Counted from the stretch's first letter, positions 22,777-34,308 are shown. The stretch is 64,000 bases of DNA from Glycine soja (GCF_004193775.1 NC_041005.1:15285865-15349864), one strand, 5' to 3'. Notes: a model not told the origin generated them from the letters alone. Numbers and translations: made by a program.

Positions 22777-23206
22777 TTCCCTCCACCTTGGAAAGGATTT
22801 GACCTCAAATCTCGAGGTTCTTCATACTTTGGGATCCTTCCCTCAACACCTATAGAAAGAACAAAAACATATGTATTAGTGGTGTTTGGTATGTTGAAGT
22901 AAGGTAAGGTCTGAAAACCCATTTCCTGGGCATCTTCCGATGAAGGAACATGGTTCTTCACCAACTCAATGAGTGGTGCTACAAGTATAGAAAAATATGG
23001 GACAAACCTTTTGTAAAAGTTTGTTAAGTCATGGAAGCCCCAAATTTTTCTTATACTTGGTGGAGTGAGCCACTCAGGAATGACCTTTATTCTCTTAGGG
23101 TTCATGGGAACCCCTTGATTACTATTTGAAAAATTAAGAAAAGTAATGCAATAAAACATACCTTTTTCTGTATTTTCATATTGATTATTCCTACCAAAAT
23201 GTATGA
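22777..23206 (-). pseudogene. gypsy reverse transcriptase C-terminal fragment
   Basis: Reads GVPMNPKRIKVIPEWLTPPS, then WGFHDLTNFYKRFVPYF and SSEDAQEMGFQTL, the region after the RT palm and the start of the RNase H connection of Ty3/gypsy elements. Reading then runs straight into the polypurine tract, so RNase H and integrase were deleted. The upstream end is cut at 23206 by the copia insertion; the rest of RT resumes at 31152. Confidence 0.85.
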
Positions 23207-24502
23207 TGTGGAACCAAAGCTACCATGATGATTCACCAAGATGTTTTGATGATGCAAAAGATCAAAGAGTTGTTTCAAGATTAGAGAATCAAGCACTCAA
23301 GATTCCACTCAAAGATTCAAGAATCAAATGAAGAAATCAAGAAGCATCAAGCCAAGTCAAAGTAGGTAGTAAAAAGTATTTTTCAAAAAAACATCAAATA
23401 GCACACTTTTTGTTTTAAAAAGGATTTTCTAAAATCTTCTAAGTTACCAGAGTTTTCACTTTCTACTATTCGATTACCATTTGGTAGTAACCGATTACCA
23501 GTGACCAGGATGGTTTTCAAACTGGTTTCAGTGCTTTGCAACGTTCCAAAATGATTTTCAAATAGTGTAATCGATTACACTATATTATTAATCGGTTACA
23601 AGTGAATCTGAACGTTGGAATTCAAATCCAATTGTGAAGAGTCACAACTTTTCATAAAATACATTGTGTAATCAATTACACCATTATGGTAATCGATTAC
23701 CAGTGAATGTTTTTGAAGAAAATGTTAAGAGTTATAACTCTTAACATGGTTTTCTCAAAAGGTATCAAGGTTCTATAAATATAAGACCTTGGCACGCATT
23801 TTATATATATAATAACACAAAAAACACATCTGATTACACAGAACTTTCCACTACTTTTCTCTTGCAAAACCTTTGCCAAATTCATTCTAAGTTTTTGTTC
23901 AATCTTTCCTTGAAGAAAGGAAAATTTTGCAAAAACAAAAACTGTGCTATCCTTCTGTTTTTCTCTTCTTCTTCTTTCCTTCTCCCTCTTGCCAAAAAAA
24001 TTCAAAGAACTAACCGTCTGAGAATTCTGTATAAGAAGCGGGTAGCTTCTTGGTTGTAATAGTGAACACAAGGGAGGGTACATCCATTGTGATTCGCTTC
24101 AAGTAGAGGGTACATCTACTTGGTTGTTCAAAGAGAACAAGGGAGGGTACATCCTTTGTGACTCTTTGCTTGTAAAGGATTTTACAAGGTTATTGGAAAT
24201 CTCAAGAACCGTGGGTTGCTTGGGGACTGGATGTAGGCACAGGTCAATGTTGAACCAGTATAAAACTTGTGTTTGCTTTCTTCTTCCCTACGCTCTTTAC
24301 TTTTCCACTGTGCACTTTTTATTTCTGCTTTACTTTTGTCTAAGTTATTGTTTCTGTTCTTTACTTTCTCATAACTTAGTAGTAAAGCCTAATTGAATCT
24401 AGTAACATTAAGAAGGATAAATTTTTAATTAGTCAAGACACGTTCATAATTAATTCAACCCCTCCCCCCTTCTTAATTATTCTGAGGCCACTTGTTCCAA
24501 CA
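23207..24502 (+). repeat. 5' LTR of the SIRE-type element
   Basis: tgtggaacc...ttccaaca. Perfect 16-bp palindromes gtgtaatcgattacac (23565-23580) and tggtaatcgattacca (23687-23702) lie upstream of a TATA box. Hairpins with GGGTA(CA) loops lie at 24033-24051, 24068-24090, 24100-24122 and 24137-24159, downstream of the TATA box. Confidence 0.95.
23774..23780 (+). promoter_or_regulatory. TATA box of the 5' LTR
   Basis: tataaat in 'ggttctataaatataag', conserved at 30325-30331 in the 3' LTR; the related solo LTR has tataaaa at 25162-25168. It divides palindrome-rich U3 from hairpin-rich transcribed sequence. Confidence 0.7.
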
Positions 24503-25377
24503 AGTTGTAGAAGCAAGCTTCTTGATGATGAATCAAGATTGATTCAAGGAGTTTTGATGATAACAAAGATGATGACAAAAAGCCCAAGAGAATGAGTTCA
24601 AGATTGAGTCAAGAACAATTCAAGAATCAAGAGAAATTTGATTTCAAGATTCAAGAATCAAGTTTCAAGATTCAAGTTTCAAGAATCAAGAATCAAGAAT
24701 CAAGAATAATCAAGTTGAAGATTCAAGAATCAAGAAAAGACTCAATCAAGATAAGGACTAAAAAGTTTTTTCAAAACATTGAGTAGCACATGAATTTTTC
24801 ACAAAACCTTTTACCAAAGAGTTTTTACTCTCTGGTAATCGATTATAAGTAGCAAAAATTGTTTTCAAAAAACTTTCAACTGAATTTACAATGTTCCAAT
24901 TGATTTCAAAATGGTGTAATCAATTACAATGATTCGGTAATCAATTACCAATGTGTTTGAACGTTGAAATTCAAATTCAATTATGAAGAGTCGCATCCTT
25001 TCACAGAAATGCTTTGTGTAATCGATTACAATGATTTGGTAATCGATTACCAGTGACAAGTTTTGAACAAAAATCAAAAGATGTAACTCTTCCAATGGTT
25101 TTCAGGTTTTTCTAAAAGTTATAACTCTTCTAATGGTTTTCTTGACCAGACTTGAAGAGTCTATAAAAGCAAGACCTTGATTTGCATTTTATGAGACTTA
25201 CTTACAATCTTTACAAACAACTTTTCCACATATTCTTTTACAACCTTTGAATCTCTTTGAACATCTTCTTGAACTTCTTCTTCTTCTTCCTTTGAAAAAA
25301 GCTTTCAAAAGTTTTATGGTTTTCCAAACCTTGAAAACAAAAGTGTGCTATTCATCTTTTTCTTTCACTTCTTCCTT

Positions 25378-25640
25378 TGCCAAAAAGAATCTGCCAAGGA
25401 CTAACCGCCTGAATTCTTTTTGTGTCTCTCTTCTCCCTTTCCAAAGGACTAACCACCTGAATTCTTTTGTGTCTCCCTTCTCCCTTGTCAAAGAATTCAA
25501 AACAACACAGTCTGAGAATTCTTTTGATTCTTCCCTTTCCCATAAACAAAAGATTTCAAAGGACTAACCGCCTGAGGATTCTTTTGTTTCCCCATTAACA
25601 AAGTTTCAAAGGACTAACCGCCTGAGAACTTTGTCTTAAC
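25378..25640 (+). repeat. tandem hairpin array with conserved ACTAACCGCCTGA loop
   Basis: About five units, each a stem flanking (g/a)gactaaccgcctga. Stems differ but pair: caaaaagaat/attctttttg (25381-25390 with 25413-25422), aaagaattc/gaattcttt (25490-25498 with 25516-25524), caaaaga/tcttttg (25547-25553 with 25580-25586), acaaagtt/aactttgt (25598-25605 with 25627-25634). The flanking element's 3' LTR has three such units at about 30545-30675; its 5' LTR has one. Confidence 0.85.
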
Positions 25641-25667
25641 ATATTGGAGGGTACATCCTTTGTGGTA

Positions 25668-25799
25668 CAAGTAGAGGGTACATCTACTTGGGTTGTTGTG
25701 ACTGAGAACAAGAGAGGGTACATCTCTTATGGATCAGTTCTAGTGGAGGGTACATCCACTAGGTTGTTCAAAGAGAACAAGGGAGGGTACATCCCTTGT
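25668..25799 (+). repeat. array of four GGGTACA-loop hairpins in the solo LTR
   Basis: Constant core gagggtacatc, with stems caagtaga/tctacttg (25668-25690), aagaga/tctctt (25710-25728), ctagtgga/tccactag (25740-25762) and acaaggga/tcccttgt (25777-25799). Stem bases change on both sides together. A weaker unit lies at about 25645. Confidence 0.9.
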
Positions 25800-26125
25800 G
25801 GATCTTTGCTTGTAAAGGAATTTACAAGGTTGAAAAGAAATCTCAAGGACCGCAGGTCGCTTGGGGACTAGATGTAAGCACGGGTTGTTGTCGAATCAAT
25901 ATAGAACTCTTGTGTGTTTGTCTTCTTCTTCCCTACTCTTTTAATTTCCATTGTGCACTTTAATTACCGCTTTTACTTTTGGTTAAGTTTATATTTTTGT
26001 TTTTTACTTTCTTAACAACATAGTAAAAGCCTAAGAAGGGTAAATTTTAATTAGTAAAGGTTTATTAATAATTAATTCAACCCCCCATTTCTTAATTATT
26101 CCGAGGCCACTTGATCCAACACAAG

Positions 26126-26137
26126 TGGTATCAGAGC
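26126..26137 (+). other. primer-binding site of the SIRE-type element
   Basis: tggtatcagagc, complementary to the 3' end of initiator tRNA-Met. Its first base belongs to the duplicated caagt target, so the site was cut after its first base and restored by the duplication. Confidence 0.9.
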
Positions 26138-26174
26138 TCGGTATCTTGAGAAAAGTTTCACAACTTCAAGATAA

Positions 26175-29100
26175 ATGGCCTCTTTAAATTCTTTGTTTTC
26201 CGAAAGTAATTTCAGGTATAGATCAAATCTAAAATCATTTCAAGATCATGATGAAGACCAAGCCAACTTATGTCTCATGACAAAATCTCATGAGAACAAC
26301 GAGGAAGAATCTGTAAGGAAGAAGTGGTACATCGACAGTGGATGTTCCAAGCATATGACGGGAAATGTATCCAAATTTACAACCATTTCCCCCAAGAAAA
26401 GTGGACATGTTACATACGGCGACAACAACAAAGGCAAAATCATTGGAGTCGGCAAAATAGGTACGAGTTCCTCTACTTCCATTGAAAATGTGTTACTTGT
26501 AGAAGGTTTAAAGCATAGCCTATTAAGTGTTAGTCAATTATGTGATAGAGGATATAAAGTATCTTTTGATTCTGAAAAATGTGTTATCAAGCATGAGCAT
26601 GACAAAGATATTGAGCATATAGGTTTCAGAGAAAATAATGTTTACATGATTGATTTGAAACAAAAATCTGAAAATGATAAATGCTTTCTAAGTAAAGATA
26701 GTGATCCTTGGTTATGGCATAAGAGAATTGATCACATTAACATGGATCATCTAAATAGATTAATCTCAAAAGACCTAGTTGTTGGTTTACCAAAATTAAA
26801 GTTTGAAAAAGATAAATTATGTTATGCATGCCAAAAAGGTAAACAAACAAGAGCATCTTTTAAATATAGAAATATTATCTCTACCACTCAACCATTACAA
26901 TTACTGCACATGGATTTGTTTGGACCCTCTAGGGTCATGAGTTTTGGTGGTAGTTACAATGCATTAGTAATTGTTGATGACTATTCTAGGTATACTTGGA
27001 CTTTATTTCTTACTCACAAAAATGATGCATTTCATGCATTTAGGAGACTTGCCAAAGTCATCCAAAACAAGAAAAGTCTCAAAATCATCTCCATTAGAAG
27101 TGATCATGGAGGTGAATTTGAAAACAAGGATTTTGAAATGTTTTGCGATGAGCATGGCATAAAACACAACTTTTCTGCACCTAGGACACCCTAACAAAAT
27201 GATGTAGTAGAAAGGAAAAATAGATCTTTAGAAGAAATAGCTAAAACTCTCTTAAATGACACTCCACTCCCAAAATATTTTTGGGTTGAAGCTGTCAACC
27301 CCGCATGTTATATTATGAATAGAGCCTTAATAAGACCCATTCTTAAGAAAACCCCATATGAACTGTTTAACAATAGAAAACCAAACATTGCTCATTTAAA
27401 TGTTTTTGGATGTAAATGTTTTGTCCTAAACAATGGTAAAGAAAGCCTAGGTAAATTTGATGCTAAGGCGGATGAGGGCATCTTCCTTGGTTATTCCCTA
27501 CATAGCAAAGCCTTTAGGATATACAACAAAAGAACCATGACAATTGAGGAATCAATACATGTTTCTTTTGATGAAACTAATATTACCTCTCCGAGAAAGA
27601 AGTTTCTTGATGATATTGCAGATTCTTTGGAAGATATGCACAATCAAGAAAGGAATCTAAAAAGGAAGAGAAATGAAGAAAACAAGGATGTTTAAGATGA
27701 CATAGCCCAAGAAAATGATGATCTTCCCAAAGAATGGAAAACCTCAAGAAATCACCCTCTTGACATTATCATCGGAGATATCTCAAAAGGGGTAACAACT
27801 AGACTTTCTCTTAAAGACTTGTGCAATAATATGGCTTTTGTTTCTATAATAGAACCCAGAAAACTTAAGGAATCCATTATAGACGATCATTGGATAGTAG
27901 CCATGCAAGAGGAACTAAACCAATTCGAAAGAAATGATGTATGGGAGTTATTAGAGAAACCTTCAAACTATCCAATCATAGGAACTAAGTGGGTATTTAA
28001 AAATAAACTAGATGAAAATGGTATAGTAATTAGAAATAAAGCTAGACTAGCTGCAAAAGCGTACAACCAAGAAGAAGGTATAGACTATGAAGAAACCTTT
28101 GCAACCGTAGCTAGATTAGAAGCCAATAGGATGCTTTTAGCTTATGCATCTATTATGAACTTTAAACTATATCAAATGGATGTCAAGAGTGCCTTCTTAA
28201 ATGGTCTAATCCAAGAGGAGGTATATGAGGAACAACCTCCCGGGTTTGAAGACTCACAAAAATTAGACCATGTCTATAGATTAAAGAAAGCACTTTATGG
28301 GTTAAAACAAGCACCTAGGGCTTGGTATGAAAGATTAAGTAAATTCCTATTAGTAAAAAATTTCACTCGAGGGAAGGTAGATACCACCTTATTCATAAAG
28401 AAGAAGGATAATGATATCTTATTGGTACAAATTTATGTTGATGATATAATCTTTGGATCTACTAATGAATCTATGTGCAAGGAGTTTTCTATTGACATGC
28501 AAAGTGAGTTTGAGATGTCCATGATGGGTGAGTTAAATTACTTTCATGGACTACAAATCAAACAAACAAATGATGGGATCTTTGTCAACAAAGCAAAATA
28601 TTGCAAGGAACTCATCAAGAGATTCAGAATGGAAAACTCAAAACACATGGCTACTCCTATGAGCACTGGTTGCTACCTTGACAAAGATGAGTCTGGTCAA
28701 CCCGTTGATGAAAAACAATATAGAGGTATGATTGGATATCTACTTTACTTATCTGCAAGTAGGTCAGATATTATGTTTAGTGTGTGCATGTGTGCAAGAT
28801 TCCGATCAAATTCAAAGTTTTCACATCTAACTGCAGTAAAAAGAATCATAAGATATCTCTTAGGAACAGTTAACTTAGGATTATGGTACCCTAAAAATTC
28901 TTTATGCAATTTAATATGATACTCATATTTAGATTTTTCCGGATCTAAAACAGATAGGAAGAGCACTAGTGGCACATGTCATTTCATAGGGTCTGCTCTT
29001 GTCTCTTGGCACAACAAGAAGCAAAATAGTGTAGCATTATCCACAGCCGAAGCAGAGTACATCTCTGCTGATAGTTGTTGTGCACAGATCTTGTGGATGA

Positions 29101-29390
29101 AACAACAACTATCTGATTATGGGATTGTATTAGACCATATTCCCATAAAATGTGACAATACAAGCGCCATAAATCTATCTAAGAACTCAGTCCTCCACTC
29201 TAGAACCAAGCACATAGAAATTAGGCATCATTTTCTTAGAGATCATGTCCTGAAAGGTGACTGTGTTCTAGAATTTGTAGATACCAAAAACCAACTCGCA
29301 GACATCTTCACAAAACCATTACCCAAAGATTCTTTCTACACCATTAGAAGAGAATTAGGACTTCTAGATGCTAGTGACTTAGACAAATGA
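26175..29390 (+). pseudogene. copia pol polyprotein with three nonsense codons
   Basis: A single reading frame from 26175 to 29390, broken by stops at 27192-27194, 27693-27695 and 28917-28919. After about 40 residues of residual Gag come the protease (KKWYIDSGCSKHMTG), integrase zinc region (LWHKRIDHINMDHL, LCYACQKGKQ), integrase core (DDYSRYTWTLF, RSDHGGEFENKDF; the glutamate in VVERKNRSLEE follows the first stop), RT ([35 protein letters not shown] at about 28430) and RNase H (STAEAEYIS, KHIEIRHHFLRDHV, ADIFTKPLPKD). Catalytic residues are otherwise kept and no frameshift is seen, so inactivation looks recent or was by point change. No full Gag can be made, as about 600 codons expected ahead of the protease are missing. 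Confidence 0.93.
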
Positions 29391-29757
29391 TTTGTTTTAT
29401 GTTTTGATGACTTATGACTTATGTGATACATATGCTTTTAGTATGATTTGTGGATAATTTATTATCTTGTTTGATTTTTATAAGTTTCTCCTTTTTTTCT
29501 TGTATGAATACATTTCTTGTATGTTTATCCATTTGTGTATGATTTTATGTTACAACGCACTTTGGCCTTTTTGTTGATGCCAAAGGGGGAGAAAAATTTG
29601 GGATTATCTAAATCAAGAATTCATACAATTATTAACTTAACTTAAAATGAAGCTTAAACTCAAAAAGAAAGGGGGAGAATAAAGTAAGTGAACGACTAGA
29701 AAATAACTTGTATGCATCTCTTGATTTCAGGTTTGTCATCATCAAAAAGGGGGAGAT

Positions 29758-31146
29758 TGTGAAAGTAAAGCTACCATGATGATTCACCAAGATGTTTTGA
29801 TGATGTCAAAGCTCAAAGAGTTGTTTCAAGATTAAAGAATCAAGCATTCAAGATTCCACTCAAAGATTCAAGAATCAAATGAAGAAATCAAGAAGCATCA
29901 AGCAAAGTCAAAGTAGGTAATAGAAAGTATTTTTCCAAAAAACATCAAATAGCACACTTTTTGTTTTAAAAAGGATTTTCTGAAATCTTCTAAGTTACCA
30001 GAGTTTTTACTCTCTAGTAATTGATTACCATTTGGTAGTAACCTATTACCAATGACCAAGATGGTTTTCAAAATGGTTTTAGTGCTTTGCAACATTACAA
30101 AATGATTTTCAAATAGTGTAATCGATTACACTATATTAGTAATCGATTACAAGTGAATCTGAACGTTGGAATTCAAATCCAATTGTGAAGAGTCATAACT
30201 TTTCATAAAATACATTGTGTAATCGATTACACCATTATGGTAATCGATTACCAGTGAATGTTTTTGAAGAAAATGTTAAGAGTTATAACTCTTAACATGG
30301 TTTTCTCAAAAGGTATCAAGGTTCTATAAATATAAGGCCTTGGCATGCATTTTATATATACAATAACATAGAAAAACACATCTGATTACACAGAACTTTC
30401 CACGGCTTTTCTCTTGGAAAACCTTTGCCAAATTCATTCTAAGTTTTTGTTCAGTTTTTCCTTGAAGAAAGGAAAATTCTGCAAAAACAAAACCTATGCT
30501 ATCCTTCTATTTTTCTCTTCTTCTTCTTTCCTTCTCCTTCTTGCCAAAAGAATTCAAAGAACTAACCGTCTGAGAATTCTTTTGATTCCCCAAACAAAGA
30601 ATTCAAAGAACTAACTGTCTGAGAATTCTTTTCCCAAACACTGAATTTGAAGAACTAACCGTCTGAGAATTCTATGTAAGAAGCGGGTAGCTTCTTGGTT
30701 GTAACAGTGAACACAAGGGAGGGTACATCCTTTGTGGTTCGCTTCAAGTAGAGGGTATATCTACTTGGTTGTTCAAAGAGAACAAGGGAGGGTACATCCT
30801 TTGTGGCTCTTTGCTTGTAAAGGATTTTACAAGGTTATTGGAAATCTCAAGAACCGTGGGTTACTTGGGGACTGGATATAGGCACGGGTCGTTGCCGAAC
30901 CAATATAAAACTTGTGTTTGCTTTCTTCTTCCCTACGCTCTTTACTTTTCCGTTGTGCACTTTTTATTTCCGCTTTAATTTTGTCTAAGTTATTGTTTTT
31001 GTTCTTTACTTTCTCATAAATTAGTAGTAAAGCCTAATTGAATCTAGTAACATTAAGAAGGATAAATTTTTAATTAGTCAAGACACGTTCATAATTAATT
31101 CAACCCTCCCCCCTTCTTAATTATTCCGAGGCCACTTGTTCCAACA
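29758..31146 (+). repeat. 3' LTR of the SIRE-type element
   Basis: tgtgaaagtaaagctacc...ttccaaca. Closely matches 23207-24502 but is 93 bp longer, mainly from two extra ACTAACCG hairpin units. GGGTA(CA) hairpins at 30678-30696, 30713-30735, 30745-30767 and 30782-30804; TATA box at 30325-30331; TAATCGATTA palindromes at about 30117-30132, 30217 and 30239-30254. Confidence 0.95.
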
Positions 31147-31151
31147 TATGA

Positions 31152-31900
31152 CAAACCTAAGGTGTCCCATATGAGTACCTAAGTTTGTATTGAAACTAAA
31201 AATAAGAACAAACCTACCTAATGAGTCTCTATGTACAAAAACCATGAAGATGTTGGGTGCACGAGTGATTTTACAAAAGATGGCTGCACCACTCAAAACA
31301 TTCATCATACCACCTATTTTAGGGATTTGGTGCCTAATAATACCTATTTTGGGCACCAACAAAGCACAAGGATTTAAGCTCTTGCGAACCAAACCCTCAT
31401 CCAACAACTCCTTTACTTGAGGAATAAACTTAAGCCCAAGAGGTGTGGCAATGCTAGCAAGTGTCTTTTTACAAAAGAGAAAATGTGGAGGTTGTCTAAG
31501 AGGGGAAGTTTCTTTAATGTTTGTCTTTATTGTAAAATGAGTTTCCTTCTTAGCTAACCTATTGGAGGAGACACTTATCTCCTTACACTTCTCTTTAACC
31601 ACTAATGGTTGTCCTTCTTCTTGGGGGTAGATTTCTTCACTAGATTCTTCCCCTTTTGCTTCTTCACTTTCACTAGAGAAAGGTGAAGTAGTAGCCTCAT
31701 CTTGCTACTATAAATGTCTTGGCCCCTTATAATCATGGTTTTTGTGGTGGGGCATTGAGAAGTAATGTATCCTCTTCCAAGACATTTAAAACACTTTATA
31801 GAGCTAGTCTTCTCTTGCATACTAGCCTTAGGGGCTTGGTTTTCTATTGTCTTCCCCTTATCATCTTTAGGCTTAGAAGGTACCACCCCTAAGATGCCTT
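31152..31900 (-). pseudogene. gypsy Gag zinc knuckle and RT N-terminal remnant
   Basis: 31886-31602 reads SSIKCFKCLGRGYITSQCP, a CCHC knuckle with histidine replaced by tyrosine. 31602-31152 reads VKELLDEGLVRKSLNPCALL, PKIGGMMNVLSGAAIF and GTHMGHLRFV, recognisable Ty3/gypsy RT segments, but the fingers/palm between them are deleted and the YxDD box is not present. The reading stops at the copia insertion (31151). Non-functional. Confidence 0.83.
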
Positions 31901-34294
31901 GACCTTGGTCTTTCTTTGGATAAGAGTGAGAGCCATAAGATTTTGAAGTAGACTTCTTTTTAAGTTGTTGTTCTACCCTTATTTCACAATCTAAGTTAGC
32001 CTCTATATTGTCCTTCCCATGGAAGTATGGGAGGTTAATGTTAGCCTCTTAAGGATTTCGTTCCTTTTCTCTCCTATGGGAGTGAGGTCTAAGATGTGAC
32101 CTATGCTTTCCTTCCTAATAGTCACAAAGTTCTTCACTTAGGCTCTTGCAAGAGTTATGACTACTATATGAGACATGTTTTTCTCTTTTCATTTCTTTCA
32201 TTATTTTTCTTTTTTCTTCCTCTCTTATTTTCTTTCTTTTATTTTGACTTATTTCTTCCACATTTTTTTCCCTTTTTCTTTTCTCTCTTGTTTTTCATTC
32301 CATAACTTGAGGGAACTCAACTCGTCTAAGATTCTAGATAAATGGTCTTTATGACTAGTACCCTCGCCATTAACACTAGATGAATGATGACTCATGTTGG
32401 TTCCTAAGTTGTGGTTCTTTCTTGTTGGAGGTTTGAAAAAAAAAGGTAAAAGAAACTATTTTTGAAACTAGCCAAAGTAAACACTAAAAGAGGTGTGAAA
32501 GATAAGGTAAAAACTAATTGGTAAAAGGCAAGCTATCTAGGTGGTTTGACAATGGAAGGTAAAGGAAATAAGGTATGAAAGTAAGCAAGAAATGTAAACT
32601 AGGAGAATCCTAAGAGTGTTTGCATGATCACATTTAAGGTTCCCAACAAAACATTCACAATCCTAAGGGAAAATTGCCTAAAATTATTACACACAAATGG
32701 AAGTAGGGTGACCTATTGGAGGCCCCCAACTTACTTCCAATGAAAGGCCTTTTTGTTACAAAATTTGAAAGCAATGAAAGTAAGTAAATTGTCAATTATA
32801 AAATTAAAAAAAGGTCCTCAAGTTTTGGTGGTTGTTCTCTCTTTGGTGATCCACTCAATTTGGAGTGCTTCTTATTCCAATAGCTCTTAAGGTGGTTGAC
32901 CCCTTGCTTCTTGACTCAAATTCTTCAAGGGATGACACCAATCCTCATTTCCAATTCCCTATATGGCAACTCACAAACAAGGAAACAAAGAGACAAGCAA
33001 TAACCAAAGACCAAAAAAATGAAATGAAAGCTAAACCAATGGAATTTTAACAAGACAATTTTTCAAGGATTATTCAACAATTAAAGCAATGAAAAGGACA
33101 TAGAAGCAAGCTAGGACTCAAAGAGAAACTTAGAATGGCTCTATAGTAGAGTAAAAAAAAATAAAAAAAGACTCAACAAACCTCTAGCTTTGGCACTTTT
33201 TTTCACACTAATTTTCAATTGAAATTTTGGAACTAAGATTGGTATAAAATAGCTACCAATTATAGAATAAATTTTGAGCCAAAACAACAAGCACACTTCC
33301 CTTTCACCTTTTTCTTTTCTGGATACTGATTTTTCTGCCAACTTGTGTGATTTTTATTATTTTTTCCTTTTATTAAAATCACTTGGTTATTTTTTTATAA
33401 CTTTTTTCCAGATGTCTAGAAAATTCAGTAAAAATTTCAGCTTAAAATTCGCAGTGACCAATTCTCAGTAAGTTTTGCAAGTTCGTATGTCCAAGCTGTC
33501 AGGACCAGCGATTTTAGACTTCAAATTTTTTTTAGCATGGAATATTGATTGCCTTGGGCTTACTTTCAACCTTCCTATGTATGTTGAACTCACTAGGCTT
33601 GTTTACCACAGTTTTAGGAGTTCAATATTCACTTAGGATCGAAATTTCAGCCAGCAATTCATTCACTAAAACTCAAATTCACGATAAACAGAATCATAAG
33701 GAAACCTAAAAGTTCAAGAAAAGGTTCACAATCAAAGACTCTCTAAGAATTTTGCATGAACATGTTAAGGACTAATTAACATGCAAGATTTGAATCAAAT
33801 CAAATAATAGGCTAAAATAATTTCATACACTCATGAACAAATGAGTTAGACAAAGAAACAAGAAAAATAAAATTCAGCACAACATAAGAAATCTTATGTG
33901 ACAAGTTTCATGACTAGACATGACTTCTATGACAAAACTACAATAGGTGAACAAGTCACTCTAGATTTTTGAGGTTTTCTTCTACTTTAATGTTTTTGTA
34001 AGAATTTTATAGTTTAGGTTTCAGCCACAAAAAATAGCAAGACAAAACTCAAAGGAACCTAAACTCAACACAACTCATGGTTTAAGAACATGAACAAGAA
34101 ATTTGAACCATAGAAAATCAAATCTAGCTTCTATAGCAAGATTAATCAGTGGAAATTCTAAAGAATCATGTTAACAACATTTAGCACAAGACAAGTGAGG
34201 AGATACATGGAGAAAAATGAAGAAACAACAATGGAAGAGAAGGTAAAGCTGAAAATTAATGGAGATTTAAGGAGCACCTACTTGAAGCTCTTGT
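31901..34294 (-). other. gypsy leader and eroded gag region, no intact ORF
   Basis: Lies between the zinc knuckle and the primer site. Lysine/arginine-rich gag-like pieces are visible on the minus strand to about 32400; the rest is AT-rich leader with stops in all frames. Confidence 0.5.
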
Positions 34295-34306
34295 GCTCTG
34301 ATACCA
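34295..34306 (-). other. primer-binding site of the gypsy element
   Basis: gctctgatacca on the + strand, that is tggtatcagagc on the element's strand, two bases from the 5' LTR inner edge at 34309. Confidence 0.9.
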
Positions 34307-34308
34307 CT

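Larger units (their letters stand above)
24506..26121 (+). mobile_element. solo LTR of a related SIRE-type family, inserted in the primer site
   Basis: 1,616 bp, tgtagaagc...gatccaaca, flanked by perfect 5-bp duplications caagt (24501-24505 and 26122-26126). Its overall plan matches the flanking element's LTR (palindromes, TATA box at 25162-25168, ACTAACCG and GGGTACA hairpins, 'gaggccacttg...ccaaca' end) but sequence is diverged. It has no internal region, so it arose by LTR-LTR recombination. A CAAGAATCAAGAAT-type short tandem repeat lies at 24600-24745. Confidence 0.92.
23207..31146 (+). mobile_element. SIRE/Maximus-type Ty1/copia element, defective
   Basis: 5' LTR 23207-24502 (1,296 bp) and 3' LTR 29758-31146 (1,389 bp) with a perfect 5-bp duplication tatga (23202-23206, 31147-31151) inside the gypsy RT. 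Primer site at 26126-26137, purine tract aaaaagggggagat at 29744-29757. pol is one frame with three nonsense codons; gag is almost wholly deleted and no envelope-like ORF is present. A foreign solo LTR separates the 5' LTR from the primer site. Family call is from LTR style and pol motifs. Confidence 0.93.

Noticed and set aside
23207..26121. Two adjacent LTRs as a tandem array of two full retroelements
   Set aside because: The second LTR has its own perfect caagt duplication on both sides and the first pairs with the LTR at 29758 through the tatga duplication, so a solo-LTR insertion explains everything.
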